Part shown: positions 33,281 through 42,228 of the stretch, one piece after another
Layout: each line of letters starts with the position of its first letter
Numbering within the stretch: the stretch's first letter is position 1
Assembly: GCA_965140395.1 (NCBI GenBank)
Contig: OZ223207.1
Location: 310,001 to 374,000 of the forward strand
Length of the DNA: 64,000 nt
Direction of reading: 5' to 3'
Source of the DNA: Parvibaculum sp002684405
GTDB lineage: Bacteria; Pseudomonadota; Alphaproteobacteria; Parvibaculales; Parvibaculaceae
Position numbers and translations under genes: made by a program
Notes under the pieces: model-generated
Database searches by the model: none
Told to the model about the DNA's origin: nothing
The model's input: the letters and a program-made list of their open reading frames with translations, nothing else

Positions 33281-34330
33281 TCAGATGAAGGGGGTCGCCG
33301 GTTGGGTCAGAAGGGCGGCGAGGAGGAGGAATCCGAAGGCGAGGATGATCGTTCCGCCTAGTAGCATGAGCGCGACCTCCAGATAGCGGGTCCAGCGATT
33401 GTCCATGCCGGAGGCGAAGCGCAGGGCAACGCCGCGGGACGAGACGGCCAGCACGGCAAGCGAGGACACGGTAATCGCGGTGCCGACCGACATGGTGAAG
33501 GCGGAGAGCGCTCCGGCCAGAAAGGCGCTCTGCGTAAGCGCAAAGAGCAGTACCAGTATGGCGCCTGAGCAGGGTCTGAGGCCCACGGCAAGCACCATAC
33601 CGGCCATTTCGATAAGGGAGTCCGCCTGCTTCAGCTCGGCCGGGCCGGGCATATGGGCATGGCCGCAGTCTGCGCACTCTTCGTCGTCGTGATGGTGACG
33701 GCTATGGTCATGTACGTGATCATGGGTATGGGCATGGCTGTGATCGTGTCCTTTTCCGCGCAGGCGGGACACGCCTCGCCATATGACCCAGAGGCCCATC
33801 AGCATGACGAGAACGAAGCTTGCCCCCTGCACATAGGGCAGGGCGGCGGCGGTGGTATGCATGGTGAAGCCGAGCGCCACGGCGAGAATGCCGACCAGGA
33901 CGATCGCCGTCACCGCCTGCATCAGGGCGGCGAGAAATGCGATCAGGATACCGCGCTTCAGGTCGCGATCATCGGCCAGCAAATAGGAGGTCACGACCAC
34001 CTTGCCATGGCCCGGACCGACCGCATGAAAGATGCCGTAGAAGAAAGAGAGGGTGACGAGGGTCCATGTGGCGCCGGCCGACCCCTGCAGCCTGAAATTG
34101 CGCAGTGCCCCGGCGAGTTGCCGGTAGTAGGTCTGCTGTTGCGCCATGGCCCAACTCAGCAATCTTCCATAGAGACTGCTTCCCTTGGAGGCAGGCTGCG
34201 TGGCGGCCGGTGCGGCGGGGTTTGAGGGCGCAGAGGGCATGGCGAAGGGGCTTGCAGCCCTGGCCGGCGCGGTGTGCCCGGCAAGGGTGATGACAAGACC
34301 GAAGAGAAAGGCGGCGAGAAGTCTTTGCAT
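33281..34330 (-). CDS. NicO-family nickel/cobalt (metal) transporter
   Basis: A 349-residue membrane protein. The family motif is IFHAVGPGHGKVVVTSYLL near residue 110; a cytoplasmic His-rich loop (HDHSHAHTHDHVHDH, then HHHDDEECADCGHAHMPG) separates the two helix bundles, and the second bundle has VGLRPCSGAILVLLFAL. NicO/RcnA-type proteins export or import nickel or cobalt, and the loop binds metal. The start at 34330 lies four bases after the DUF1007 stop; an upstream start is possible. The pairing with DUF1007 is standard. Confidence 0.9.
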   Translation of the reverse strand: MQRLLAAFLFGLVITLAGHTAPARAASPFAMPSAPSNPAAPAATQPASKGSSLYGRLLSWAMAQQQTYYRQLAGALRNFRLQGSAGATWTLVTLSFFYGIFHAVGPGHGKVVVTSYLLADDRDLKRGILIAFLAALMQAVTAIVLVGILAVALGFTMHTTAAALPYVQGASFVLVMLMGLWVIWRGVSRLRGKGHDHSHAHTHDHVHDHSRHHHDDEECADCGHAHMPGPAELKQADSLIEMAGMVLAVGLRPCSGAILVLLFALTQSAFLAGALSAFTMSVGTAITVSSLAVLAVSSRGVALRFASGMDNRWTRYLEVALMLLGGTIILAFGFLLLAALLTQPATPFI

Positions 34331-34334
34331 GCGA

Positions 34335-35000
34335 TCAGTTCTTCCCGCAGGTGATGGTGGCTGTGGAGGCGAAATTGGCGCCAAAACCTTGCCCCACAGT
34401 TGCCGAGGGGCCGGTGAAGGCGCTTTCCGGCAGGTTCAGCCAGGCATTCTCGGCATCGGGGGTCACGACGGAAATCTTGCAGTTCCGGTAGTTGCCGTTC
34501 AGGAACTCGGTGCCGCGCCCTTTTTGCGGGTAGTCGATGGAGATGTAGTAGGTCGGGTCGTAGATGCGGAACTGCACGGGCGCCGCCTGCGGCGTTTGAA
34601 GCGGCAGGGTGAAGGTGAGGTTGAGCTGGTTGTGCCTGTAGTCCCAGCTCGATTCCGGGTCCGTCGGTTTTCCCAAAGCGAGCTTCTTGCCGTTGACCGA
34701 GATTTCGGTAAAGAAGTCCACTTCCTTCAGATTGGTCAGATTGACCTGGGCCAGTTCGTCCAGGACCTTTTGCGGATAGTGGCCGTTCTCGTCCTTTTTG
34801 ATGCCGTCCATCGCAAAAGCGGAATAGAATTCGTCGAACATCCAATGGATGCGGAGCGCTTTCAGCTTTGCGTCATCGGTCATGACGACGCCGACTGTCA
34901 TGTCGATCCAGACATGGGGATGCGCGGCAGCGGGCGTCGCAGCCCAGAATGCCATCGCCGGAACCGCCCAAAGGGCCCAAAACCACCTGCCAAAACGCAT
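34335..35000 (-). CDS. DUF1007 family periplasmic protein, partner of the NicO transporter
   Basis: A 221-residue exported protein. After a signal peptide (FWALWAVPAMAFWAATPAAA) the mature part starts with HPHVWIDM, the DUF1007 signature whose histidines probably bind metal, and continues with SFDEFYSAF-like and YDPTYYISIDYPQKGRG segments. The family nearly always sits beside NicO or zinc-uptake genes and is thought to deliver or sense metal in the periplasm (inference from context). GGAGGTGG precedes the ATG at 35000. The next gene, nicO-like, starts four bases after its stop. Confidence 0.88.
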   Translation of the reverse strand: MRFGRWFWALWAVPAMAFWAATPAAAHPHVWIDMTVGVVMTDDAKLKALRIHWMFDEFYSAFAMDGIKKDENGHYPQKVLDELAQVNLTNLKEVDFFTEISVNGKKLALGKPTDPESSWDYRHNQLNLTFTLPLQTPQAAPVQFRIYDPTYYISIDYPQKGRGTEFLNGNYRNCKISVVTPDAENAWLNLPESAFTGPSATVGQGFGANFASTATITCGKN

Positions 35001-35074
35001 CTGCCGCCACCTCCAAAGCGTTAAGAAGCCCGGAGAATGGCGGCAGGTCAAGTTACAGCGTGAGCCTGAGGCGA

Positions 35075-36214
35075 TCAGAAGCCGTCAAGCGTGGCGTAGC
35101 GGTCGCGGTGGAAATTGGCGTCGCCCAGAGTGGCGGCCGCCACGCGGGCCCGCTTCATGAAGAGGCCGACATCGAACTGGTCGGTCATGCCCATGCCGCC
35201 ATGCATCTGCAGCCCTTCATTGGTCATGACGCGGGCCGTGTCCGACAGCCGCGCTTTGGCGAGGCTGGCGATCTGCGGCACGTCGTTGCGGCGTTCCTCC
35301 ACCGCAGTCAGCGCATCGAGAACGACCGAGCGGCAGATTTCGAGCTCGGCGAAAAGATGCGAGATGCGATGCTGCAGCGCCTGGAAGGAGCCGATCGGCA
35401 CACCGAACTGCTTGCGCTCCTTCAGATATTCGACCGTCGTGTCGAAGACCTGCTGCACCAGGCCCATCATTTCGGCGGACAGGCCGATACGGCCAATGTC
35501 GAGCACCTGTTCGAGCACGTCATAGCCGCCATCCGGCGACCCGAGCACGGCGCTTTCGGAGACTTCCACATTGTCGAACTCGATATTCGCCGCGTTGCGG
35601 TTGTCCACCATATGGGTGCGGGTGATCTTGACGCCCGGCGCGTTCCGGTCGACGAGGAACAGGGTGATGCCTGCGCTATCGTTTTCCTTTCCACTGGTGC
35701 GTGCCGCGACGATGAGCTGGTCGGCGACATGGCCGTCCAGCACGAATGTCTTGCTGCCCGAGATCGCATAGCTGTCGCCGCGTGCTTCCGCTTTGGTGGC
35801 GATGCGGGTGGGGTTGTGATGCGGTCCTTCCTCCAGCGCCAGCGCCATGATGCGGTCGCCCGCGGCGATGGCGGTGAGGAGTTCCTGCCGCTGATTGGCG
35901 CTGCCGGCGAGCTGTATCGCGCTGCCGCAGAGGAGCACGGTCGAAACGAGCGGAGTTGCCGCCAGCACGCGGCCTGCCTGTTCCAGCACGAGGCCGAGGC
36001 CCACGGGCCCGAATTCGGTGCCGCCGTATTTTTCGGAAATCATGATGCCGGCAAAGCCGAGATCGGCCATTTCCTTCCAGATCGCGCGGTCGAAGCCTGT
36101 GTCATCCTTCTCGTCGCGCAGCTTGCGCAGGTTCTGGATGCCGACGCGCTCCTGAAAGAACTGAGTTGCCGTGTCGCGGAGCAGTTGCTGCTCCTCGGTG
36201 AGTACCAATGCCAT
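35075..36214 (-). CDS. Acyl-CoA dehydrogenase family protein, probable non-catalytic subunit
   Basis: A 379-residue acyl-CoA dehydrogenase fold: N-terminal helices (LLRDTATQFFQERVG), middle beta domain (ALALEEGPHH, GSKTFVLDG) and C-terminal bundle (LKERKQFGVPIGSFQALQHR and LQMHGGMGMTDQFDVG). The position of the usual catalytic Glu (IYEG in typical members) reads ATLG, so it seems to be absent. Its partner upstream keeps that Glu. Such pairs form alpha2beta2 acyl-CoA dehydrogenases for bulky or steroid side-chain CoA esters in actinobacteria. It lies 51 bases downstream of the partner. Confidence 0.87.
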   Translation of the reverse strand: MALVLTEEQQLLRDTATQFFQERVGIQNLRKLRDEKDDTGFDRAIWKEMADLGFAGIMISEKYGGTEFGPVGLGLVLEQAGRVLAATPLVSTVLLCGSAIQLAGSANQRQELLTAIAAGDRIMALALEEGPHHNPTRIATKAEARGDSYAISGSKTFVLDGHVADQLIVAARTSGKENDSAGITLFLVDRNAPGVKITRTHMVDNRNAANIEFDNVEVSESAVLGSPDGGYDVLEQVLDIGRIGLSAEMMGLVQQVFDTTVEYLKERKQFGVPIGSFQALQHRISHLFAELEICRSVVLDALTAVEERRNDVPQIASLAKARLSDTARVMTNEGLQMHGGMGMTDQFDVGLFMKRARVAAATLGDANFHRDRYATLDGF

Positions 36215-36265
36215 TTGTTATCGTCCTCGGGACTGAATTTTCTGATTTTTGAGGAAAGCCGAATG

Positions 36266-37459
36266 TCAGCTCGGCAGTCCGAGCACGCGCTTGGACACGA
36301 CGTTGAGCTGCACTTCGGAGGTGCCGCCCTCGATCGAATTGCCCTTGGACCGCAGCCAGCTTCGCGTCACGCCGAGTTCGTCCGGGGTGAAGCCTTCTCC
36401 CTCCCAGCCGAGACCTTGCGTGCCGAGAAGTTCCAGCAGCAGCTCATAGCGGCGCTTGTTCAGTTCCGTGCCGTAATATTTGAAGATCGAGGAAGCCGCG
36501 CCGGGGCCGTGACCGGCCTTTGCCTCTTCCACGGAGCGCTGGAGGGTGAGCGAGAAAGCGCGGCCGTCCATCTTCTGCTGGGCGATATGCTCGCGCAGGG
36601 CCGGGCTTGCCACCCTGCCGTCGACTTCGCCATAATACTCCTTGGCTACCTGATCGAGGCCGCCCAGTCCGCCGCCGGCCAGCGAGCCGCCAAGGCCCAT
36701 GCCGGAAATCATTTCGCGTTCGTGCTGGAGCAGGCGCTTGGCGATGGTCCAGCCCTTGTTGAGTTCGCCCACCAGATGGTCCTTCGGGACCTTCACATCG
36801 GTGAAGAAGGTCTCGCAGAAGGGCGAGGCGCCGGAGATCATGGTGATGGGACGTGCTTCCACGCCTTCGCTTGCCATGTCGATCAGCAGGAAGGAAATGC
36901 CTTCATGCTTCTTCGATGAATCGGTGCGGACCAGCGCAAAAATCCAGTCGGCCTTGTCGGCATAGGAGGTCCAGATCTTCTGGCCGTTGACGAGGTAATG
37001 GTCGCCCTTATCCTCGCATTTGGTCTGGAGGCCGGCGAGGTCGGAGCCCGCGCCCGGTTCCGAATAACCCTGGCACCAGCGGATTTCGCCGCGCACGATG
37101 GGCGGAAGATACTCTTTTTTCTGCTCTTCATTGGCGAATTCGAGCAGCGCCGGGCCAAGCATCCAGATGCCGAAGCTCATCAGCGCCGGGCGCGCCTTGA
37201 TGCGGCGAAGTTCCTGCTGGAGAATCTTGTTCTCGTCCTTGGAGAGGCCGCCACCGCCATATTCCTTGGGCCAGGTCGGCGCGGTCCAGCCGCGGCTGGC
37301 CATATTGTCCATCCACACCTTGGAGTCCGGGTTCGGCCAGCTTGCATTGCGGCCACCCCAGGGAGATTCCTCTTCCGGCATGGGGGTGCGCATGGAGGCA
37401 GGGCAGTTTGTTTCGAGCCACTCCCTCACTTCCTGGCGGAACGTTTCGAGCGCTTCCAT
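36266..37459 (-). CDS. Acyl-CoA dehydrogenase family protein, probable catalytic subunit
   Basis: A 397-residue acyl-CoA dehydrogenase of the FadE type. Flavin and substrate motifs include CQGYSEPGAGSDLAGLQTKC, GQKIWTSYA and the C-terminal NSIEGGTSEVQLNVVSKRVL, where the Glu before GG is the catalytic base. The N-terminus (FRQEVREWLETNCPASM) and the P/W-rich loop are those of long or branched-acyl enzymes. The ATG at 37459 has GAGGA five bases upstream; an earlier start at 37498 lacks one. It introduces a 2,3-double bond in an acyl-CoA. Tandem with the downstream member. Confidence 0.9.
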   Translation of the reverse strand: MEALETFRQEVREWLETNCPASMRTPMPEEESPWGGRNASWPNPDSKVWMDNMASRGWTAPTWPKEYGGGGLSKDENKILQQELRRIKARPALMSFGIWMLGPALLEFANEEQKKEYLPPIVRGEIRWCQGYSEPGAGSDLAGLQTKCEDKGDHYLVNGQKIWTSYADKADWIFALVRTDSSKKHEGISFLLIDMASEGVEARPITMISGASPFCETFFTDVKVPKDHLVGELNKGWTIAKRLLQHEREMISGMGLGGSLAGGGLGGLDQVAKEYYGEVDGRVASPALREHIAQQKMDGRAFSLTLQRSVEEAKAGHGPGAASSIFKYYGTELNKRRYELLLELLGTQGLGWEGEGFTPDELGVTRSWLRSKGNSIEGGTSEVQLNVVSKRVLGLPS

Positions 37460-37548
37460 TAGATCCTCGCTGATATTGAGTTCTTGTCTGGGTGACACTT
37501 TATCAGCCGCCGCCCGGGCGGCAAATCTTCCGGAAACGGGACGGCTGT

Positions 37549-38589
37549 TCAGATCTGTGGTGCGCGCGTCCCGAGCATGACAACGGTTTCCGGCTCGCGG
37601 CCCGCGGAGAGGGCATCGAGATTTCGGGCGATGGATTCCCAGCGGCGAAGATCTGCGCCGACCGTATGGGCGGAGCAGTGCGGCGTCATGATGAGATTGT
37701 CCAGCTCATGGAAGGGGAATCTCGACGGGCGAGGCGAGGCCTCCGGCGTGCCGCCAGGGAGCGGGCGGTTCGGGTAGATGTACCAGGTGTCGATCACCGC
37801 CCCCGCGATCTGCCGGTTCGCCAATGCGTTATAGAGGGCCTCTTCCTCCGCGACCGGGCCGCGCGCGACATTGACGATCACGGCTTCCGGTTTCATCTGT
37901 GCGAACGCAGCCGCGTCGAAGGCGTGGCGGGTTTCGTTGTTGAGGTCGCAGGCAAGCGCGATGTAATCGCTCTCCGCCAGCAGGCGGGGCATATCCTCCC
38001 GTGTGCCGATCCAGTCGAGGTTTTCGGGCGTTGTGTCACGAGGGGAGCGGGCGATTGCGCAAACCTTCATGCCGAAGGCGCGGGCGCGTTTTGCCGTTTC
38101 TTTCGAGATGTTACCATAGCCGAAAAGCCCTAGCGTCTTGCCGTAAACTTCGCCATGGAGCGAGCCTGGATCGCGGTTCGCGCCCTGATATTTCCAGGAG
38201 CCTTCGCGGAAACTAGCGTCGAGCCTGCGGAAACCGATCTCCCATTCCAGCAGGCTCGCGACGATGAACTCCGCCATGGTCTGCTCATGTCCCAGCGCAT
38301 TGCAGACGAGGCAGCCCTCGGGCACGCCTTCGGGTTTCATCCAGTCATAGCCTGCGAAGGGAATCTGGAAGAGTTTGAGTTTTTCCGCCTTGGGGATGAG
38401 CTGGAACGCACCGCCTGAGACGAGTGTGTCGGAGCCGACGACGATGGCATCGGCATCGCTTACCAGCGCCTCGCCCTTGTCCACCGGGTCGTCGGGGAGC
38501 CAGAGGCCGATCTCCCAGTCGCTTGTCAGGCAGGCTTTCAGATGATCCAGATTGTCGGCGCAGGTCTGGCCGAGCAGGGCAAGTTTCAT
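37549..38589 (-). CDS. D-isomer-specific 2-hydroxyacid dehydrogenase
   Basis: A 346-residue NAD-dependent dehydrogenase. The Rossmann motif is GKTLGLFGYGNISKETAKRA, the invariant Arg is in VNVARGPVAEEEAL, and the catalytic His is in MTPHCSAHTV. It is likely to interconvert a 2-oxo acid and a D-2-hydroxy acid; the substrate cannot be told. The family includes phosphoglycerate, formate, and glyoxylate/hydroxypyruvate reductases. It lies between the acyl-CoA dehydrogenases and the acyl-CoA synthetase block on the same strand, but spacing of 89 bases to the former suggests a separate promoter may exist. Confidence 0.88.
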   Translation of the reverse strand: MKLALLGQTCADNLDHLKACLTSDWEIGLWLPDDPVDKGEALVSDADAIVVGSDTLVSGGAFQLIPKAEKLKLFQIPFAGYDWMKPEGVPEGCLVCNALGHEQTMAEFIVASLLEWEIGFRRLDASFREGSWKYQGANRDPGSLHGEVYGKTLGLFGYGNISKETAKRARAFGMKVCAIARSPRDTTPENLDWIGTREDMPRLLAESDYIALACDLNNETRHAFDAAAFAQMKPEAVIVNVARGPVAEEEALYNALANRQIAGAVIDTWYIYPNRPLPGGTPEASPRPSRFPFHELDNLIMTPHCSAHTVGADLRRWESIARNLDALSAGREPETVVMLGTRAPQI

Positions 38590-38605
38590 AAGGCGGGCTT
38601 TCGGT

Positions 38606-39085
38606 CTAGTCGGCGAGGTAGTCGCGAACCTCGGGCTGCTCTTTCAGTTGCCGTGCCCATTTGCGCAACACGCCATAGACCCGCGGTTCCTCGACGCCCA
38701 ACTGTACCATGGCGACGCCGCCATTCACGCTTTCGCGGTAATCGGCGATGAGCCCGTCCTTCAGTTCGAAGCGGCTCATGCCGTCGATCACGACCTTGTT
38801 GCCTTCATATTCGGGCACTTTGGAGGTGAATTTCGAGAGCGACCAGGCATAGCCGAGATCGCCGTTGCAGACGGGATCGAACATCCGCCAGTCATAATCG
38901 CCCGCGTCGCGATGGAACATATGCGACATCATATGCGCGATCTCTTCGCGGCCTTTGTGATCGCCATAGATGTAGTCGTGATAGACGGCATCTTCGGTGA
39001 AACAGGCCGCGAAGGCTTGCCCGTCGCCAGCATTGGCAGCGGCGCAGAAACGGGCAAGAAGCTTCGCGAATTCGTCCTGCGTCAT
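38606..39085 (-). CDS. SnoaL-like / NTF2-fold protein
   Basis: A 159-residue protein of the SnoaL-like superfamily: EFAKLLARFCAAANAGDGQA, CFTEDAVYHDYIYGDHKGRE and MFHRDAGDYDWRM, then the strand FTSKVPEYEGNKVVIDGMSRF. This fold serves in small isomerases, cyclases, dehydratases and binding proteins, so the activity is open. The ATG at 39085 overlaps the stop of the acyl-CoA synthetase (TGATG), so the two are translationally coupled. A longer upstream frame is inside the synthetase and is rejected. Its acidic/His pocket residues (Asp-Tyr-His) could be catalytic. Confidence 0.85.
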   Translation of the reverse strand: MTQDEFAKLLARFCAAANAGDGQAFAACFTEDAVYHDYIYGDHKGREEIAHMMSHMFHRDAGDYDWRMFDPVCNGDLGYAWSLSKFTSKVPEYEGNKVVIDGMSRFELKDGLIADYRESVNGGVAMVQLGVEEPRVYGVLRKWARQLKEQPEVRDYLAD

Positions 39086-40707
39086 CAGGCAGGCACTCCA
39101 AGTTCGTCCTTGGCGAAGGCGGTCACGGACTTGTAGTCCGCCTTGCCGTTGGGCGCGCGGAAGGGAACGGCATTGCCGACCAGCACGCGCTTGGGCGTCT
39201 TGTAGCCTGCCAGGCTTTCGCGGACATGGACGCGGATGGCTTCCTCGTCGAACTGAGCGCCTTGCGCAAGGTGGATGACGGCGGTCACGGCCTGTCCCCA
39301 TTTCTCGTCGGGAATGCCGACCACCAGCGCATCTTCCACGTCGGGGTGGAGCTTCAGCACTTCCTCGACTTCTTCCGGGTAGACCTTTTCACCGGCCGTG
39401 TTGATGCAGACCGAGCCGCGGCCCAGCAGCGTCAGCGTGCCGTCCGGTTCCACCAGGCACCAGTCGCCGGGAATGGAATAGCGTTCGCCCCTGACGGTCT
39501 TGAAGGTCTTGGCGCTCTTTTCCGGGTCCTTGTAGTAGCCGAGCGGAATGGGCTCGCCCAGTGCGATGAAGCCCGGCTTGCCGGAACCGGGTTCCACCGG
39601 CTCGTCTTGTTCGTCGAAGACCTTGCAGCGTTCGCCGATCTGGAAGCTCGCCGTATTGATTTCGCCGTCCTTCGTCATCAGCGAGGAACCGAGGCCGACG
39701 GCCTCCGAGGCGCCGAAGCTGTCGGTCATGATGGCTTCGGGCATGTATTCCAGCAGGCCCTTCTTCACGTCGCGGCTCCACATCACGCCGGATGAGACGA
39801 TGGTCGCGATGGAGGAGAGGTCATAGGCGCCGGGCTTTTCCTGCAGGGCGCGCAGCATGGGCTTGGCGAAAGCGTCGCCCACGATGGAGAGCGAGTTCAC
39901 CTTGTTGCGGTCCACCGCTTCCCACATTTCATGCGGCTCGAAGGAGGGCGCATCCAGCGTCACCACGCAGCCGCCGCTGACGATGGTGCCGAGCGCGGTC
40001 AGCAGGCCGGTGCCATGCATGAGCGGGCAGGCCGGGATCATGGTCTGGCCGGGGCCTTCGGTGCGGATGGCCTCGATCAATTCGGGCATGGTTTCAGGCG
40101 CCGGGCCGAGGCGGCGCAGCGCGGAAAGCTGGGTCTCGCGCAGCGCGTTATGCGTCCACATCACGCCTTTCGGCATGCCGGTCGTGCCGCCGGTATAGAT
40201 GAAGAGCATGTCGTCGGGGGAGCGCTCGATGTCGAGCTTTTCGCCGCTGCCGGTGGTGGCGAGCTTTTCGTAGTTTTCCGCGAAGGAGGCGATCGGCGCA
40301 TCGGCGCTTTCGGCCACTTCGATGAAAAGCTTCACCTTGGTGAGCTGCGGACGAATTTCCTCGATGATGTCCCGGAATTCCGATCCATAGACGACCACGG
40401 TCGCGTCGGAATTGTCGAAGATGTAGAGGACTTCGCCCGCCTTGTAGCGGTAATTGACGTTCACATGCGTCAGCTGCGCCTTGAAGCAGGCCATTAGCAG
40501 TTCGCTGTATTCGGGGCGGTTGCGCATATAGAAGGCGCATTTGTCGCCGGGTTCGATGCCGCGATCCAGCATGGCGCGGCCAAGATTGTTGGAGCGTTTG
40601 GTCGCTTCGCCCCAGGTGATAACGCGGTCGCCATGAATGAGGGCAGGGGCGTCCTGCGGCAGCTCAGGCGAGATTGCGTCGAGAATGTCCCCGAAATTCC
40701 AGGCCAT
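39085..40707 (-). CDS. Acyl-CoA synthetase (FadD-like AMP-forming ligase)
   Basis: A 540-residue ANL-superfamily ligase. The AMP-binding P-loop is YTGGTTGMPKGVMWTH, the central motifs include SFGASEAVGLGSSL and GDWCLVEPDGTLTLLGRG, and the C-terminal catalytic Lys region is KTPKRVLVGNAVPFRAPNGK. The VMWTH wording resembles the FadD19/FadD17-type steroid or long-chain fatty acid ligases. The frame extends to 41196, but the ATG at 40707 has GGGAGGAA at a perfect distance, so the extension is not coding. It activates a carboxylate to its CoA ester for the neighbouring acyl-CoA dehydrogenases. Confidence 0.92.
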   Translation of the reverse strand: MAWNFGDILDAISPELPQDAPALIHGDRVITWGEATKRSNNLGRAMLDRGIEPGDKCAFYMRNRPEYSELLMACFKAQLTHVNVNYRYKAGEVLYIFDNSDATVVVYGSEFRDIIEEIRPQLTKVKLFIEVAESADAPIASFAENYEKLATTGSGEKLDIERSPDDMLFIYTGGTTGMPKGVMWTHNALRETQLSALRRLGPAPETMPELIEAIRTEGPGQTMIPACPLMHGTGLLTALGTIVSGGCVVTLDAPSFEPHEMWEAVDRNKVNSLSIVGDAFAKPMLRALQEKPGAYDLSSIATIVSSGVMWSRDVKKGLLEYMPEAIMTDSFGASEAVGLGSSLMTKDGEINTASFQIGERCKVFDEQDEPVEPGSGKPGFIALGEPIPLGYYKDPEKSAKTFKTVRGERYSIPGDWCLVEPDGTLTLLGRGSVCINTAGEKVYPEEVEEVLKLHPDVEDALVVGIPDEKWGQAVTAVIHLAQGAQFDEEAIRVHVRESLAGYKTPKRVLVGNAVPFRAPNGKADYKSVTAFAKDELGVPA

Positions 40708-40852
40708 TTTATTCCTCCCAAAACTTGTTCTTGCCGGGAGCGGAATTCGTGCCCGCTTCCCTGATTTCTTTGGGCGCCATGATAACGGGAATCGAGGCGG
40801 CGTCATCTCCATCTTGCTTTCAGGAATGTCAGCAATGGGCAGTTGCCCCAAC

Positions 40853-40880
40853 AAAAAAGGCGGCGCCCGAAAGCGCCGCC
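40853..40880 (-). terminator. Rho-independent terminator after the diiron protein gene
   Basis: GGCGGCGC pairs with GCGCCGCC around a six-base loop; the minus strand then continues with a run of T (AAAAAA on the plus strand). It lies about 25 bases after the stop of the diiron gene. Confidence 0.85.
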
Positions 40881-40904
40881 CGATTTCTTGCCGATGAAGC
40901 CGGA

Positions 40905-42041
40905 TTATTCGGCGGCCGTCATCTTGTCGAGGGAGTAGGCGCCGCCCTCCTGGCCGTTCAGCTTCATGAGGTACTTGATGCCTTCCTCGGCGATGTCGTC
41001 GCCGATCATCCGGTCGCCCTCGCCGTAAAGCTCCTTCATGTCGATGAAGGCGGCATAGTTCATGGAGGTGCGGTCGGTGATGATGCCGGCCTTGAGAAGG
41101 GTCTTGATCAACACACGGAAGATGTTGGTGGATTCCTGCATCTCGTCGCGGATGTTGGCGTCCGTCATGGCTTCCATGAAAGCGCCCTGCACCCATTCCC
41201 AGTCGAGGCCGACGGCTTCGTAGATGTGCTTCTTCTGCTCGGGCGAGCCGAGATTGAAGAGCAGCACCTGGAAGACTTCCCAGGCCCAGTCCTCGATCGC
41301 GTCGCGCTGCTCGGGCGCGAGCTTCGGAATGGTGCGGTCGGCCCAGATCTTGCCGAACTTATGGTGGAAGGCCTCGTCCGTCATGGTCAGCTGCATCAGG
41401 TGCACCATGAGCGGGTCACGACCGGACTTGTAGAAGGTCGCGAAGGCGCCCATGGCGAGACCTTCAACAAGCATCTGCATGCCCACGATCTTCTTCCAGA
41501 CGAGCGGCGAGTTGACGATGTCCGTGAGGATGTCGCCGAGGGCCGGGCCGACGGCCACGGGCTTGCCCCAGCGGGCCTTGATATAGTTGGAGAAGCCGGC
41601 CACATGGCGCGCTTCTTCGCGCGTCTGGTTGGCGGCGTATTCCTGCGCGCCCGGATCCTTCAGGATGTGGCAGAGGCTGGCGGACAGCGCGAGGGCGCCC
41701 GCTTCACCGTGCAGGATCGAGGAAAGCGACCACTGCGTGTCGAGATTGACGAGCTTGATCTTCTGCTTCTCGTCGAGCTTGTCGCCGACGGCGGTCTTCA
41801 GGTCGGCGAAGAGGTCGGGGTCGACGAGATACTCGTTCTCCATGTCGAACGGCTGGGAGAAATCGATGTATTTCGTGTCTTGCGGATCCCAGAAATGGTC
41901 ATGGGTCGCGGAAATGATCTTGTCGAATGCGGTGGAGCGCTTGCCGTAGCGGTCCACTTCCATCATGGCGCCGAAATCGTCGGGGGCGACTGCCTCATAG
42001 GCGTCGTCGACGGTGATGTTGGTGGTGATCTTGCTGGTCAT
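40905..42041 (-). CDS. R2/ferritin-like diiron oxygenase of unknown substrate
   Basis: A 378-residue helical protein carrying the complete diiron carboxylate pattern: Glu113 (HGEAGAL), Glu143-x2-His146 (EEARHVAGF), Glu193 (LVEGLAMGAF) and Glu223-x2-His226 (DEAFHHKFG). The spacings 30, 50, 30 match ribonucleotide reductase R2, methane monooxygenase and N-oxygenase-type four-helix bundles. I do not recognise a named subfamily. No membrane segment is evident. It is a single gene with its own terminator, between the acyl-CoA synthetase and an alpha/beta hydrolase. The likely job is O2-dependent oxidation of a hydrocarbon, fatty acyl or amine substrate (inference). Confidence 0.85.
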   Translation of the reverse strand: MTSKITTNITVDDAYEAVAPDDFGAMMEVDRYGKRSTAFDKIISATHDHFWDPQDTKYIDFSQPFDMENEYLVDPDLFADLKTAVGDKLDEKQKIKLVNLDTQWSLSSILHGEAGALALSASLCHILKDPGAQEYAANQTREEARHVAGFSNYIKARWGKPVAVGPALGDILTDIVNSPLVWKKIVGMQMLVEGLAMGAFATFYKSGRDPLMVHLMQLTMTDEAFHHKFGKIWADRTIPKLAPEQRDAIEDWAWEVFQVLLFNLGSPEQKKHIYEAVGLDWEWVQGAFMEAMTDANIRDEMQESTNIFRVLIKTLLKAGIITDRTSMNYAAFIDMKELYGEGDRMIGDDIAEEGIKYLMKLNGQEGGAYSLDKMTAAE

Positions 42042-42228
42042 GGTTCTCCTGCCCTATTGCGTATGCAAAGACGCCCGGCGCGAAAGCCGGCTCCTCCCCG
42101 CTCGCGTTCTGGTCTCTAAAAACACTATAAAGGTAGAGGTTAACGGATGCAAAAAATAGTGACGCATATGTCATTTTTTGTATCCGGTGCGGGCCATGTG
42201 GGGAAAAACAAAGGGAAAAGAGGGCTGG

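Noticed and set aside
39085..41196. N-terminal extension of the acyl-CoA synthetase frame up to 41196
   Set aside because: The extension is antisense-like, runs through the diiron gene terminator region, and a strong ribosome site fixes the start at 40707.
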